The position numbers and the translations under genes are program-made. From Flemingiibacterium sp045578725 (GTDB lineage Bacteria; Bacillota; Clostridia; Oscillospirales; CAG-272), in NCBI GenBank assembly GCA_045578725.1, contig JAZNKS010000016.1:1-64000 (forward strand): DNA of 64,000 nucleotides, written 5' to 3'. Positions 32,502 to 41,073 of this stretch are shown here, one piece after another. The first letter of the stretch is position 1, and each line of letters begins with the position of its first letter. The notes under the pieces were generated by a model. It worked only from the letters and a program-made list of their open reading frames with translations, had not been told where the DNA came from and did not search any database.

Positions 32502-34181
32502 TTATTCCCCGCCGAAATTCAGGTTGAAGACAAACCGACCGGCCTCGCCCGCCAGAAAATAGTTGGCCGATTCCTTATATTTGGTCGTGCCGCGGCGGCT
32601 GACCTCCAGATGGAAATAGCCGTCCGCCTGCCGCTCAAGCGTAAAGGTCTGCTTTTTTATTGACACCGCATCATCGTTCACCGCCAGATAATAATCCTCG
32701 CTGATGACAAGGTGATCCTCCCCGGTATCCAGATCCAGCAGGATCGTGTCGCTTTCGGCAGCATCCATCGTCGGGAAGACATCGTAGTCAAATCGCGTGT
32801 CAAGCCGCCCGCGAATCATCTCGCCCGAGGATACGGCGGCGACGATACATCCGGGCTTCAGCGGATAGATCGCATCGATCCGCTCCGGATCGTTAAGGAA
32901 GGAATACACCGCATAGAGGCTTCCGTCCTTTTGGAGAAGGATCAGCTGAAGGCCGTCCGCCCCGGTGCTCCATGCCTGCTTATTGTTCTTTCGCATTTCC
33001 TCGGGCCGGATGGTCGATTCCTGCGTGGTATCGATGCGGGAATCGAAATTTTCGGCTGTCAGCAGCGTTTCATTGAGCTTTGGCAGCTCTCCGTCCGACA
33101 CCGGGGTACGGACGGTTCCGTCCTCCAGAATCCGGAAGGGCATCACCCGGAAAGCGCGGGAATCGGCCTTCAGGGCCGCCGAGGTATAGACGGCATCGCC
33201 GATATCCCAGATCTTGCCGAAGGGCGTTGCGGCTTTATAAGCCGCCGGATCCGATGCGCAGGACACAGCGATAAGAACCACCAGCATCATCGACAGAATG
33301 CCGGCCGCGCGGCCCGGCTTTTTCCAGTTCAGAATGCCGCCGATCCGACGGGACACCGAGGATTCCCCGAATCCGGACAGCCCCGGCATGAGAATACGGC
33401 GGTTGGCCGCCAGCGCCAGCAGGGTCGAGCTGTAGATTTTCCGGTCACATCCGCCCTCAAGCACGGCCTCGTCCACACGCATTTCCATATCCCGTCCCAT
33501 CATCCGGAAGGCCAGCCAGCAGAGCGGATTGAACCAATGGATCGACAGCAGGAGCCAGGCAAAGGGCTTCACGAGGTAATCGCGGTGGGCGATGTGATAG
33601 CGCTCATGGGCCAGCACGCAGGAAAGGGCCTCGCCCTCCAGCGAATAGGGGATATAGATCCGCGGCCGGATCAGACCAAAGACAAAGGGGGAGCGGACAT
33701 TTTCGGATTGATATACGCCCTCGTCAAGCTTCGTGGCCTTTTGCATCCGCCAGCCGATCCGAACCGAGGAAAGGATCGCCCAGAGAAGCATCACGATCAC
33801 GCCCGCCAGCCAGAGAAGCGTACCGACAGCAAGCCAGATCTGCAATGGATTGGCGCTGGTAATCGGCGATGCGGGCGGCAGAATCGCATTGACGGCGGCA
33901 TCGAGGGGCGGGATGGCCGTATCGATGGCCGGATCAGCCATCATGCCGATATCCGCAGGCACGAATGTCATCGGATCCGACCGCCGTCCGAGCAGGCCGA
34001 ACAGGCTGATGGGAAGCGTCAGGCTTTTGGGGATGACCAGCCGGAAGCCGACCGCCGCCCAGAGCCAGTATGCATATTTCTTCGGCGCGCGCTGCAGAAG
34101 AAGCCGCGCCGCCAGCACGGCGGCGATCACCCACGATGCCGCGATGCTCATATTGATAACCGAAATAAAGATTGCTTCCAT
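32502..34181 (-). CDS. M56-family (BlaR1/MecR1-type) membrane metallopeptidase sensor
   Basis: 559 residues from the ATG at 34181 (GGGAGG before it; one base after the BlaI stop). The N-terminal part has four membrane segments and the zinc-protease motif HERYH in VLAHERYHIAHRDY, plus DEAVLE. A fifth hydrophobic segment (AGILSMMLVVLIAVSCAS) leads to a 230-residue outer domain that is not a penicillin-binding domain. In this family, an outside signal activates the protease, which inactivates the BlaI repressor. No beta-lactamase gene is near, so the signal and targets are unknown. Confidence 0.85.
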   Translation of the reverse strand: MEAIFISVINMSIAASWVIAAVLAARLLLQRAPKKYAYWLWAAVGFRLVIPKSLTLPISLFGLLGRRSDPMTFVPADIGMMADPAIDTAIPPLDAAVNAILPPASPITSANPLQIWLAVGTLLWLAGVIVMLLWAILSSVRIGWRMQKATKLDEGVYQSENVRSPFVFGLIRPRIYIPYSLEGEALSCVLAHERYHIAHRDYLVKPFAWLLLSIHWFNPLCWLAFRMMGRDMEMRVDEAVLEGGCDRKIYSSTLLALAANRRILMPGLSGFGESSVSRRIGGILNWKKPGRAAGILSMMLVVLIAVSCASDPAAYKAATPFGKIWDIGDAVYTSAALKADSRAFRVMPFRILEDGTVRTPVSDGELPKLNETLLTAENFDSRIDTTQESTIRPEEMRKNNKQAWSTGADGLQLILLQKDGSLYAVYSFLNDPERIDAIYPLKPGCIVAAVSSGEMIRGRLDTRFDYDVFPTMDAAESDTILLDLDTGEDHLVISEDYYLAVNDDAVSIKKQTFTLERQADGYFHLEVSRRGTTKYKESANYFLAGEAGRFVFNLNFGGE

Positions 34182-34182
34182 T

Positions 34183-34545
34183 TCAATCCTCCCGATGCGC
34201 ATCGATCAGCCGCTTCAATTCTTCCGCCTCGCCCGCCGTGATCGTCTTTCCGCCGAGAAATGCGGCAAGGAAGGACGGCAGGGATCCGCCGAAGGCATGA
34301 TCGACAAAATGCTCGCTTTCATAGGCCTGCACCTTTTCGCGCGGTATGCGCGAGGTGACAACCGTATCGCAGTTGGCGGCAAAGCCCTTTTCGCAGAGCT
34401 TGCGCAGGGTGGTATAGGTAGTCGGCTTCTTCCAGCCGAGCCGATCGGCGCAGAGCGTGACCAGCTTCCCGGATCCCACCGGTTCGTTGTCCCAGATCAC
34501 CGACATAAAGCGGTAATCGCTCTCGCATAACTTGTAATTCTCCAT
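34183..34545 (-). CDS. BlaI/MecI-family repressor
   Basis: 120 residues. The winged helix shows ESDYRFMSVIWDNEPVGSGKLV, WKKPTTYTTLRKLCEKGF and a C-terminal dimer region with the FLGGKTITAGEAEELKRLI helix typical of BlaI. It would repress its own operon and be cleaved or released through the M56 partner that follows one base later. The inverted repeat at 34566-34590 over the -10 box is its likely operator. Confidence 0.92.
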   Translation of the reverse strand: MENYKLCESDYRFMSVIWDNEPVGSGKLVTLCADRLGWKKPTTYTTLRKLCEKGFAANCDTVVTSRIPREKVQAYESEHFVDHAFGGSLPSFLAAFLGGKTITAGEAEELKRLIDAHRED

Positions 34546-34565
34546 AAGCCCTCCTTGGTTGGTAT

Positions 34566-34610
34566 TTATAAACCTATATTAAGTTTACAACTGCCAACCG
34601 GATTTGTCAA
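34566..34610 (-). promoter_or_regulatory. BlaI operon promoter with operator
   Basis: TTGACA (34610-34605), 17 bases, TAAACT (34587-34582), leftward. The inverted repeat TTATAAAC (34566-34573) / GTTTACAA (34583-34590) covers the -10 box and start point. Confidence 0.78.
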
Positions 34611-34821
34611 GAGGTTCGCGCGGATGTTTACAAAATATTCACATTCGATTTTAGCTGGGCATACAGAGGACTGACATTTTCACATAAAGGGGACCGTGAT
34701 ACCTGCGTACAGCGGCTCGTTCGTTTTCAATGATTGGCACAGTTCTTTGGTGATTGTGCACAAAAACCGGTGCCCGAATTTATGCACTTCGCCGAAATTT
34801 TGGCTGGTGCCTCATTTTATC
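34611..34821. other. Intergenic stretch without a recognised gene
   Basis: About 210 bases between the BlaI promoter and the next promoter. It contains an imperfect direct repeat, TGATTGGCAC / TGATTGTGCAC, near 34730-34762. I see no coding signal, promoter or stable hairpin. Confidence 0.5.
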
Positions 34822-34850
34822 TTGACAGCAGGCCGCGGATATGGTAAAAT
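34822..34850 (+). promoter_or_regulatory. Sigma-A promoter for the exported-protein genes
   Basis: TTGACA 34822-34827, 17 bases, TAAAAT 34845-34850. Confidence 0.8.
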
Positions 34851-34953
34851 GAAAGTGTCAAAGGAAAAAGTTACCGACCGAAGGTGCGTACGGCCGGCGG
34901 CACGGGGCTGATTCTGATGGCAAAAAAATATTATGAAATACGGAGGAACCGTT

Positions 34954-35424
34954 ATGACTCGAACAAAGAAACTCACCCGCATGTTGCTGGCTTTGCTCCT
35001 GCTGGCCGGCATCACCATCGCCGTCAGTGCTGACGGTGCTACCGACATTTCAGCAACATATGTATACGATGGTGAGGTATACAACTGTTCCGGCTCCTTA
35101 GCCGTGTATAATACCTTCACCGCCAATGCCTACACCGGTGTTGACACAATCCATGGTCATTACAGCTATCTGGAATCTGCGGTTGCAGTCTGGGATGCTA
35201 ATGGCAACAGTCTCGGAACCGATTACGATTACGACGGAACCGGAAATCTCTTCGTCTATGCATCCTTGAATGGCAATGCCGAGCCCGCCAGTGCTATCGG
35301 AGAGCATCTGGTATATATCTACGACTATGAGATCACCGTAGAAGAGAATACCGGTATTGCAAATCCGTCCACAGTGCCCTATGACATCTGCTATTTCACT
35401 GGCAGAACGACCTGGGAACCGTAA
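34954..35424 (+). CDS. Small exported protein of unknown function
   Basis: 156 residues from the ATG at 34954, chosen because CGGAGG sits seven bases before it. A signal peptide (basic TRTKKLTR, then MLLALLLLAGITIAVSADGA) is followed by a Tyr/Asp/Asn-rich beta-type mature part of about 130 residues (YVYDGEVYNCSGSLAVYN, YDYDGTGNLFVYASLNG). I do not recognise the family. The following lipoprotein gene, 101 bases later, may be co-transcribed. Confidence 0.75.
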   Translation: MTRTKKLTRMLLALLLLAGITIAVSADGATDISATYVYDGEVYNCSGSLAVYNTFTANAYTGVDTIHGHYSYLESAVAVWDANGNSLGTDYDYDGTGNLFVYASLNGNAEPASAIGEHLVYIYDYEITVEENTGIANPSTVPYDICYFTGRTTWEP

Positions 35425-35472
35425 ACAAAGCTCTCCGTTAGGACGTCCACACCATCCGAACAAATCCTACCG

Positions 35473-35502
35473 AAGCGGAAAGCCGGATGGCTTTCCGCTT
35501 CC
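35473..35502 (+). other. Hairpin between the two exported-protein genes
   Basis: AAGCGGAAAGCC-GGAT-GGCTTTCCGCTT, a perfect 12-bp stem without a strong T-tract. It may be a weak terminator that sets the ratio of the two genes. Confidence 0.65.
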
Positions 35503-35525
35503 TTGATTATTTGAGGATAACAGCA

Positions 35526-36806
35526 ATGAAAAAAACAGTAATATCTCTCCTGCTGGCGGCTGTCCTTATCCTTGCGGCCTGCGATTCCGGGATGCGTGAG
35601 ATTGAAACAGCACCTGTCGTTGACTCTTTATCAGACAGCAGCACAGGCGATACACAGAATATTCGTCCCGGGTACGAATACACGCCAAGCAATGACCGTG
35701 CGCATGATCTTGTGATGCCAACCGCATTCAATAACATGCTTCAATACGAAAACGGAATAATCTATGCGATCTTCTGGGGATATCTCCCCTTCCGGTTCAA
35801 TCCGGAAACCGGATACCTGACGACGCTCTGCCCCGACCCTCTCTGTGACCACAAAAGTCCTACCGCATGCGGCATCAACGATCATATGAAATCCATGGTT
35901 TTTCATGATGGCAAATGTTATTATGATGACATTCGGCACCAAGCAGTAAAAAACCCCGCAACCGGAAAATTCGATATAATTACTCACTATAGTGCTTCAA
36001 GTTTTGATATAAGGGAAGCAAAAGTGACTGAATACTGTGAGCAATGTTATCATTTGCCAAATTCGGTTTATTTCGGAGATTATCGGTACTACTGCGCCTA
36101 TGTCGATCCCGATGACCCGGAAAACTCCCTGAAAGGTATTTTCCGCATTCACCTTCCGTCTGATACGCATGAGCTTCTCAAGGAACTGGAGTTCGCACAG
36201 CATGGCGGTATCTGGTATGCCGATGAAGCCTCTGTCTATTACAGTATCGGGGCTGCTCATTACCGGATGTCCCTGGCTGATCCCGCCAACATTGAAAAGC
36301 TCCCGTTCAGCGGCGGCTGGTACACAGCCGATCTGACCGAGGATGACTACATCTACGCCAACACCACAAGCGCCAACGGTGAACGCATCATCCGGATTTC
36401 ATGGGACGATTTCAGCGTGGAAACCCTGGTGGACGGGCTGAATTTTGACCCGCAGAAAACCATCCGTTGTACGGATGATTACATTTACTATTTGGCCGGT
36501 GAGGATGCAATGATTCCGGGATACGATTACAAAACATCAACCGGCGACTTCTACCGGATTCCCAAGGCCGGCGGCGAGCCGGAGCTGGTTTTTGATGTCA
36601 CGGATGAATTCCGCAAGGAACGTGTCCCTTTCCAGTTCATCGCTGACGGAAATTATATCTATGTTCTCTGCCACCGTTGGAACGAAGAAAATCAGGAATA
36701 TGTTCCGCCGGATACCGGCCGCGCAGAACGGGCAGGTTTTCTTGAACTGATGCGGATCAATGTCCTGACGCATGAGTATGACATCATCACACCCTACAAT
36801 CAGTAA
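35526..36806 (+). CDS. Lipoprotein with beta-propeller-like repeats (DUF5050-like)
   Basis: 426 residues from the ATG at 35526 (GAGG before it). Signal peptide with lipobox ILAAC, lipid Cys19. The mature part has repeated short motifs with paired Tyr (DGKCYYDD, GDYRYYCAYVD, DEASVYYSIG, DDYIYYLAGED, DGNYIYVLC) spaced by about 45 residues, as in surface propeller proteins. It also holds a Cys-rich loop (LCPDPLCDHKSPTACG). Function unknown; attached to the outer face of the membrane. Confidence 0.78.
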   Translation: MKKTVISLLLAAVLILAACDSGMREIETAPVVDSLSDSSTGDTQNIRPGYEYTPSNDRAHDLVMPTAFNNMLQYENGIIYAIFWGYLPFRFNPETGYLTTLCPDPLCDHKSPTACGINDHMKSMVFHDGKCYYDDIRHQAVKNPATGKFDIITHYSASSFDIREAKVTEYCEQCYHLPNSVYFGDYRYYCAYVDPDDPENSLKGIFRIHLPSDTHELLKELEFAQHGGIWYADEASVYYSIGAAHYRMSLADPANIEKLPFSGGWYTADLTEDDYIYANTTSANGERIIRISWDDFSVETLVDGLNFDPQKTIRCTDDYIYYLAGEDAMIPGYDYKTSTGDFYRIPKAGGEPELVFDVTDEFRKERVPFQFIADGNYIYVLCHRWNEENQEYVPPDTGRAERAGFLELMRINVLTHEYDIITPYNQ

Positions 36807-36815
36807 AAACAAGCG

Positions 36816-36842
36816 GAGCCGCACCTTTGTGCGGCTCTTTCG
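36816..36842. terminator. Bidirectional terminator
   Basis: GAGCCGCAC (36816-36824) with GTGCGGCTC (36829-36837), then TTTCGTTCT; it serves the convergent lipoprotein and AraC genes. Confidence 0.85.
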
Positions 36843-36844
36843 TT

Positions 36845-37642
36845 CTATTTTTCCGGTCCTTCGCGGCGGCATCGCTTCCGGTATTCGCGCGGCGTAACGC
36901 CATGGGTGCTGCGGAAGACCCGCGCAAAATAGGAGGCATCCTCAAAGCCGCACGCCAGCGCGATCTCCGTGATGGATGCATCCGAGCGGAGCAGCTGCTC
37001 TTCTGCCGCCGCCAGCCGCCGGGCCTTGATATACTGCATGACCGTCATACCCGTCTTTTCGCGGAAAATATGGCAGACATAACAGGGGCTCACAAAGCTT
37101 TCGGCCGCAATCTGTGCAACCGTCAGCGGCTCGAAAAGGTGGGCGCGGATGCTGTCGAGGATCCGCTGCAGCGGCTGATTCTCCCGGCTCTCCTCCGGCT
37201 GTTTCCGCATCAGATAGCCGAGAATCCGTGCCGCCGCCTCGGTGAAGACCGCCATTTCAGCCCGGCTCCCCGCCGCATCCCGGCAGGCACGGAAGGCCCC
37301 ATCCACCGCCGCGCAGTCGCCGGCATTCAGCCGGATGAAAACACCGCCGGACTCAGACAGCGCCGATTCCAGCCCCATCAGCGACAGGAGCGTTTCCATC
37401 CATCTGCGGTCCACGGAAATCTTACTCCTTGTATAGCTGTTCCTGTCATCGGGATTTGTCGCATGGACATTCATCGCATCGAAGATATACAAACCGCCGT
37501 TCACCATCGGATACACGCGGTCCCCGATCAGCACGGTTCCGCCGTCGCTGAGGGTATGAATCATCTCATAGACATCCCCGTGTGAATGCTCCCGGCTGTC
37601 CAGCCTGAAGACACCGACCCGCCGGTAATCCGCCTTGAACAC
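36845..37642 (-). CDS. AraC-family regulator
   Basis: 265 residues starting at the GTG at 37642. Upstream codons are in frame, but the tempting ATG at 37666 overlaps the -10 box of the gene's own promoter and would not be in the message. GAGGTGA just before the GTG supports the later start. The protein has a cupin-type N-terminus (REHSHGDVYEMIHTLSDG) and a standard C-terminal double helix-turn-helix (FVSPCYVCHIFREKTGMTVMQY to GFEDASYFARVFRSTHGVTPREYRKR). It is divergent from the PHP hydrolase operon. Confidence 0.85.
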   Translation of the reverse strand: MFKADYRRVGVFRLDSREHSHGDVYEMIHTLSDGGTVLIGDRVYPMVNGGLYIFDAMNVHATNPDDRNSYTRSKISVDRRWMETLLSLMGLESALSESGGVFIRLNAGDCAAVDGAFRACRDAAGSRAEMAVFTEAAARILGYLMRKQPEESRENQPLQRILDSIRAHLFEPLTVAQIAAESFVSPCYVCHIFREKTGMTVMQYIKARRLAAAEEQLLRSDASITEIALACGFEDASYFARVFRSTHGVTPREYRKRCRREGPEK

Positions 37643-37664
37643 ATCGCTCACCTCGCTTTTTTTC

Positions 37665-37693
37665 ATTATATCACACCGCACCGGCCCTGTCAA
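37665..37693 (-). promoter_or_regulatory. Promoter of the AraC gene
   Basis: TTGACA (37693-37688), 17 bases, TATAAT (37670-37665), leftward. The predicted start point near 37658 gives a leader of about 16 bases to the GTG. Confidence 0.85.
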
Positions 37694-37758
37694 GGGACAG
37701 GAATGCGCCCCTCGCGCCAAAGAGCGCAGGATTGTCCGGTTTTTTGGCAATCGGATGC

Positions 37759-37786
37759 TTGATTTATCCGCGGATTGTGATATAAT
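37759..37786 (+). promoter_or_regulatory. Promoter of the PHP operon
   Basis: TTGATT 37759-37764, 16 bases, TATAAT 37781-37786. Confidence 0.75.
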
Positions 37787-37866
37787 GGAAGGGAACGCAA
37801 TAAGGTGAACCTGTGTCATCTTTTTCCCATCCCCTTCTTCCCGCCCCCGGGAACGGTTAACACAGC

Positions 37867-38658
37867 ATGATAAAAGACTACCATATCCACGCCATGATTC
37901 CGGATCCGAAGGTTGACAGCGAGGCCTTCATCCGCCGCGCCATCGATGCCGGCCTGCGGGAAATCGTCATCACCGATCATATGCCCCTGACATCTGTCTG
38001 TCCGGGCCATCGCGAGCGGATCCCAGCCGGCCGGATCGGCCAATACTGCGAAGCGGTTCGCTCCCTTGCCAAAAAATACGCGGACCGGATCCGGATCCTC
38101 GTCGGCATCGAATGCGACTATATCCCTTCCCTTGAAGGGGAGATCCGCCGGATACTGGCCGAGGGGGACTTTGATTATGTCCTCGGCTCCTCGCATCTCC
38201 ATCTCTGGCCGGAATTTGTTCAGGGCGGCCGTACACGCACCGATTATGCCCGCGCGATTCTTGCCAACACCGCCGCGGCGGCATCCTCCGGCCTCTTTGA
38301 TGCCATTCCGCATCTGGATATGTACCGCTGGGTCTTCCACAATCCCGCCCGCTTTGGGCTGGCCGATGACGGCGGGGATCCGACCGTCCTTCCGGAGCTG
38401 GATACGGCGCTGAAGGCCATCCGCCGGGGTGGGCTGAAGCTGGAGATCAATCCCCACTTTGCCCATCAGACCGGGCGGATCGATGACACCTATCCCGCGG
38501 CCCCCATTTTCCGACGGGCGCGGGAAATGGGAATTCCCTTTGTCTACGGCTCGGACACGCATACGGCCGATCATGTGGGCTGTATGCTCGGCGCGCTGGA
38601 CAGGCACCCGCTGTTCGGCCCCGCCATCCGCGAATTTGACGAAAGGCAGGATTTTTAG
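37867..38658 (+). CDS. PHP-domain phosphoesterase (histidinol-phosphatase-like)
   Basis: 263 residues of the HisJ/YcdX-type PHP family: DYHIHAM at the N-terminus, ITDHMPL, GIECDYIP, LGSSHLHLWP, AIPHLDMYRW, EINPHF and GSDTHTADHVG, the full ordered set of metal-binding His/Asp/Glu. The reaction could be histidinol phosphate hydrolysis, but no his genes are near, so another phosphoester is equally possible. Its stop is directly followed by the ATG of a second PHP gene. Confidence 0.85.
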   Translation: MIKDYHIHAMIPDPKVDSEAFIRRAIDAGLREIVITDHMPLTSVCPGHRERIPAGRIGQYCEAVRSLAKKYADRIRILVGIECDYIPSLEGEIRRILAEGDFDYVLGSSHLHLWPEFVQGGRTRTDYARAILANTAAAASSGLFDAIPHLDMYRWVFHNPARFGLADDGGDPTVLPELDTALKAIRRGGLKLEINPHFAHQTGRIDDTYPAAPIFRRAREMGIPFVYGSDTHTADHVGCMLGALDRHPLFGPAIREFDERQDF

Positions 38659-39579
38659 ATGAAAACTATCAAGGAACTGCACGAAATTCTGAATTCCGTC
38701 CCCTTCGGGCGGATCAATGCGCACGTCCATACCCATGTCTGTGACGGCGCGCCCGATATGACCGCCGCGGCGATCGCACGCGAGGCCGAAGCCGCCGGAA
38801 TCGGTCTTGTCATTCTGACCCCGCATTTTCACCGGCGGGTGCAAGACGGGCGAACCGCGCTGTATGCCGATTCCGATCCCGCCATCTTCCCGGCCCTTCG
38901 GGAGGAGATCGATCACTATGAGCGGAGCGGCGGATCCGTGAAGCTTCTGCTTTCGGCCGAGGCGGATATTCTGGACACGGACGGCACGATCAGCTTTCAG
39001 GGCTCCCCCGAGGCGGAGCGGGCGATGGATCTTGTCAGCCCGACGCTCAACTACCATCCGCTTCTGGCGCTGGAGGGCGTGGCGGTGACGCACATCCGCG
39101 AAATGGACGATTATCACGAAAGCGGCCGCTTTGCGGCGATTGCCGCCGAAGCCTTCCCGGATGCCGACGATCGTCATGCGGCGGTCATCGAAAGCGGGTT
39201 CGATGCGCAGATCAACGCGCTGCGCCGCTGTCTCTGGCCGGCGATGCTCGGACATTTTCTGATCGCGCACACAAAGCCGGCCCGCACCTGTACATGGTTT
39301 GGCGAAAGCGAGCGTCATCTGGCGCTGATGAAGGCCAAAACCGCCGAGCTCCTTGCGGTCTGCCGCCGGACGGGCGGTATGATGGATCTGACCGGCCTGC
39401 ATCTTTACCATTGCACCACGATGGCCGACCAGCGGCTCCATGACGGATTCCTGTACGATTATCAGCGAGGCCTGCTTGGGGATTGCCGCGCGATGGGAAT
39501 CCCCTGCGCCCCCGGAAGCGATGCGCACGGGCTTGGCGGCATCAGGGACAGCCGGCTGTTCGACGGATATTGGGAATAA
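38659..39579 (+). CDS. Second PHP-domain hydrolase
   Basis: 306 residues. It shows the PHP pattern INAHVHTHVCDG, LVILTPHFHRR, LLLSAEADILD, LGHFLIAHTKPAR and PGSDAHGLGGIR. Two extra histidine-rich loops (NYHPLLALEGVAVTHIREMDDYHES and LTGLHLYHCTTM) replace the usual family spacing, so it is a divergent relative of the first gene rather than a recent copy. Directly abutting genes suggest a two-step or heteromeric function. Substrate unknown. Confidence 0.75.
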   Translation: MKTIKELHEILNSVPFGRINAHVHTHVCDGAPDMTAAAIAREAEAAGIGLVILTPHFHRRVQDGRTALYADSDPAIFPALREEIDHYERSGGSVKLLLSAEADILDTDGTISFQGSPEAERAMDLVSPTLNYHPLLALEGVAVTHIREMDDYHESGRFAAIAAEAFPDADDRHAAVIESGFDAQINALRRCLWPAMLGHFLIAHTKPARTCTWFGESERHLALMKAKTAELLAVCRRTGGMMDLTGLHLYHCTTMADQRLHDGFLYDYQRGLLGDCRAMGIPCAPGSDAHGLGGIRDSRLFDGYWE

Positions 39580-39582
39580 AGG

Positions 39583-39622
39583 AAGGTACTGCCTGGGCAA
39601 TCGTGTCCAGACAGTATCTTTT
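39583..39622. terminator. Terminator between the PHP operon and the anti-sigma gene
   Basis: GGTACTGCCTGGG pairs with TCCAGACAGTATC through several G-T pairs, followed by T6. Confidence 0.75.
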
Positions 39623-39626
39623 TTCT

Positions 39627-40478
39627 TTATCCGGCCGGATAATGGATGACCAGCGAATCGGCGATCGCCTTCAGCGCGGCGATCACATCGGGAGCTTCAT
39701 CGGCCGGGCGGACAGCCGAGAGAACATACACGCCGGATTCAAAGCCGTAATAGAGCAGATAGGTCGTCATGCCGGCCTCGGTGTCAATCCGGCTGATGGC
39801 ACAGGGGATTCCGTCCGGAGTAGTATAGTACTCGGTTTCCCCGGCCGTTCCTCCTTCCACAGTATAGTAAGGGTTCCCTTCTTCGGCCGCCTCACGGCTC
39901 AGGTAGACATACTGGTGCACGCGGATCCGCTCGCCGATCCGGGCACGGAGCGAATCCGGGATCACATCCAGCCAGAAATCGCCGGCCATGAACGAGAGCT
40001 CCGCCTCGCCGTCCCTTTCCTCGCCGCAGACCACAACCGTCACCTCACCCCAGCCATCCGCCGGAATCGCCGTCAGCCTATCGCTGTAAACAAGCGGCAG
40101 GCTGAACATTTTCTGCCAGCCGGCCGGATTCTCAAAGCGGTAATAGCTCTTGATAAAGCCGTCATACCGCTCGGCATTATCAAGAATCTGCGCAACCGTT
40201 CCGGGTGCAAGCGTGGTGTAATCGGCGTTCACATAGACCATCTGACCGCCGCCGGTTTCATTGAAATAAGGCGTGACCTCCGGAGAAAGCCAATACATCC
40301 CGGCCGCGGCCGCACCGGTAATCATCACCGCCGCCAGAACAGCCGCTAATACAAGGCGGGGTGCCAGCTGCTTTTTCGCCTTCGGCCGTACATTTTCGGC
40401 TGCCTCCAGAATCGCCGCAAGCTCGCCTGCCTGCCAATCGGCTCCTGTGGCCTTCAGAATCATTTCGGATCGTTTCAT
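39627..40478 (-). CDS. Single-pass membrane protein, probable anti-sigma factor
   Basis: 283 residues: a short cytoplasmic N-terminus (about 40 residues), one membrane segment (LAPRLVLAAVLAAVMITGAAAAGMYW) and a 220-residue outer domain with no known motif. The overlap of 4 bases with the upstream ECF sigma gene and the one-pass layout are typical of anti-sigma factors. No zinc-binding ZAS motif (HxxxCxxC) is seen, so it would be a non-ZAS type. The outer domain would sense the signal. Confidence 0.6.
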   Translation of the reverse strand: MKRSEMILKATGADWQAGELAAILEAAENVRPKAKKQLAPRLVLAAVLAAVMITGAAAAGMYWLSPEVTPYFNETGGGQMVYVNADYTTLAPGTVAQILDNAERYDGFIKSYYRFENPAGWQKMFSLPLVYSDRLTAIPADGWGEVTVVVCGEERDGEAELSFMAGDFWLDVIPDSLRARIGERIRVHQYVYLSREAAEEGNPYYTVEGGTAGETEYYTTPDGIPCAISRIDTEAGMTTYLLYYGFESGVYVLSAVRPADEAPDVIAALKAIADSLVIHYPAG

Positions 40479-41005
40479 TCGTTATTCTCCTTCCAGTAAT
40501 CACGGATTTGCTTCAGGGTGCGGTAAAGCTTGTTTTTCACATCCGACTCGGAAAGGTCCAGCAGCCGGGCGATTTCCGGCAAAGACACGCCAAAGCGGTA
40601 ATAGAGGTGAAAAATCCTTCTCACCGGCTCCCCTCTCTCTTTGAGATGGCGGTCGGTCCATTGCAGAATCTCCCCGTCCACGGCGATTTCCTCGATCGAC
40701 AGCGCCGTAATATCGGCCATCTCAATCTCCGTGCCGTCCGGCAGCGGCTCGGGCTGCACCTCACGCCGCCGTGAAAGCGTTCGCCAGTACCGGGCGAGCT
40801 TCTGGCGCATCAGCTTCCGGATCATTGCCTCCGGCTCCGTGATGTAATCCGGCCCCCTTTTCTGCAGAATCCGGTAGAGCTCCAGATAGACCTCCTGCAC
40901 GAGATCGCCGATATCCGCACTCTGCCGGCATCCTGCCGCCGCAAGGGATCCTGCAAGGCGCCAGGTCTGCTCATAGATTTCGGTGAACCGTGTCCTGATA
41001 TCCAT
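40475..41005 (-). CDS. ECF-type RNA polymerase sigma factor
   Basis: 176 residues. Region 2 includes ADIGDLVQEVYLELYRIL; region 4 includes RIFHLYYRFGVSLPEIARLLDLSESDVKNKLYRTLKQIRDYW. The start follows GGGGGAA. It would direct polymerase to a small regulon and be held inactive by the membrane protein encoded next. I could not identify an ECF-type promoter upstream. Confidence 0.87.
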   Translation of the reverse strand: MDIRTRFTEIYEQTWRLAGSLAAAGCRQSADIGDLVQEVYLELYRILQKRGPDYITEPEAMIRKLMRQKLARYWRTLSRRREVQPEPLPDGTEIEMADITALSIEEIAVDGEILQWTDRHLKERGEPVRRIFHLYYRFGVSLPEIARLLDLSESDVKNKLYRTLKQIRDYWKENNE

Positions 41006-41073
41006 GGTCCATTCCCCCTTTCACTCTATAAGCGGCCTGCAGAAGACGATCCGTTTCGGAAAGGCGAAAATCT

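Noticed and set aside
41006..41073. Autoregulated ECF-type promoter before the sigma gene
   Set aside because: A GAAAC and a CGTC are present, but only three bases apart instead of about sixteen, so the match is not meaningful.
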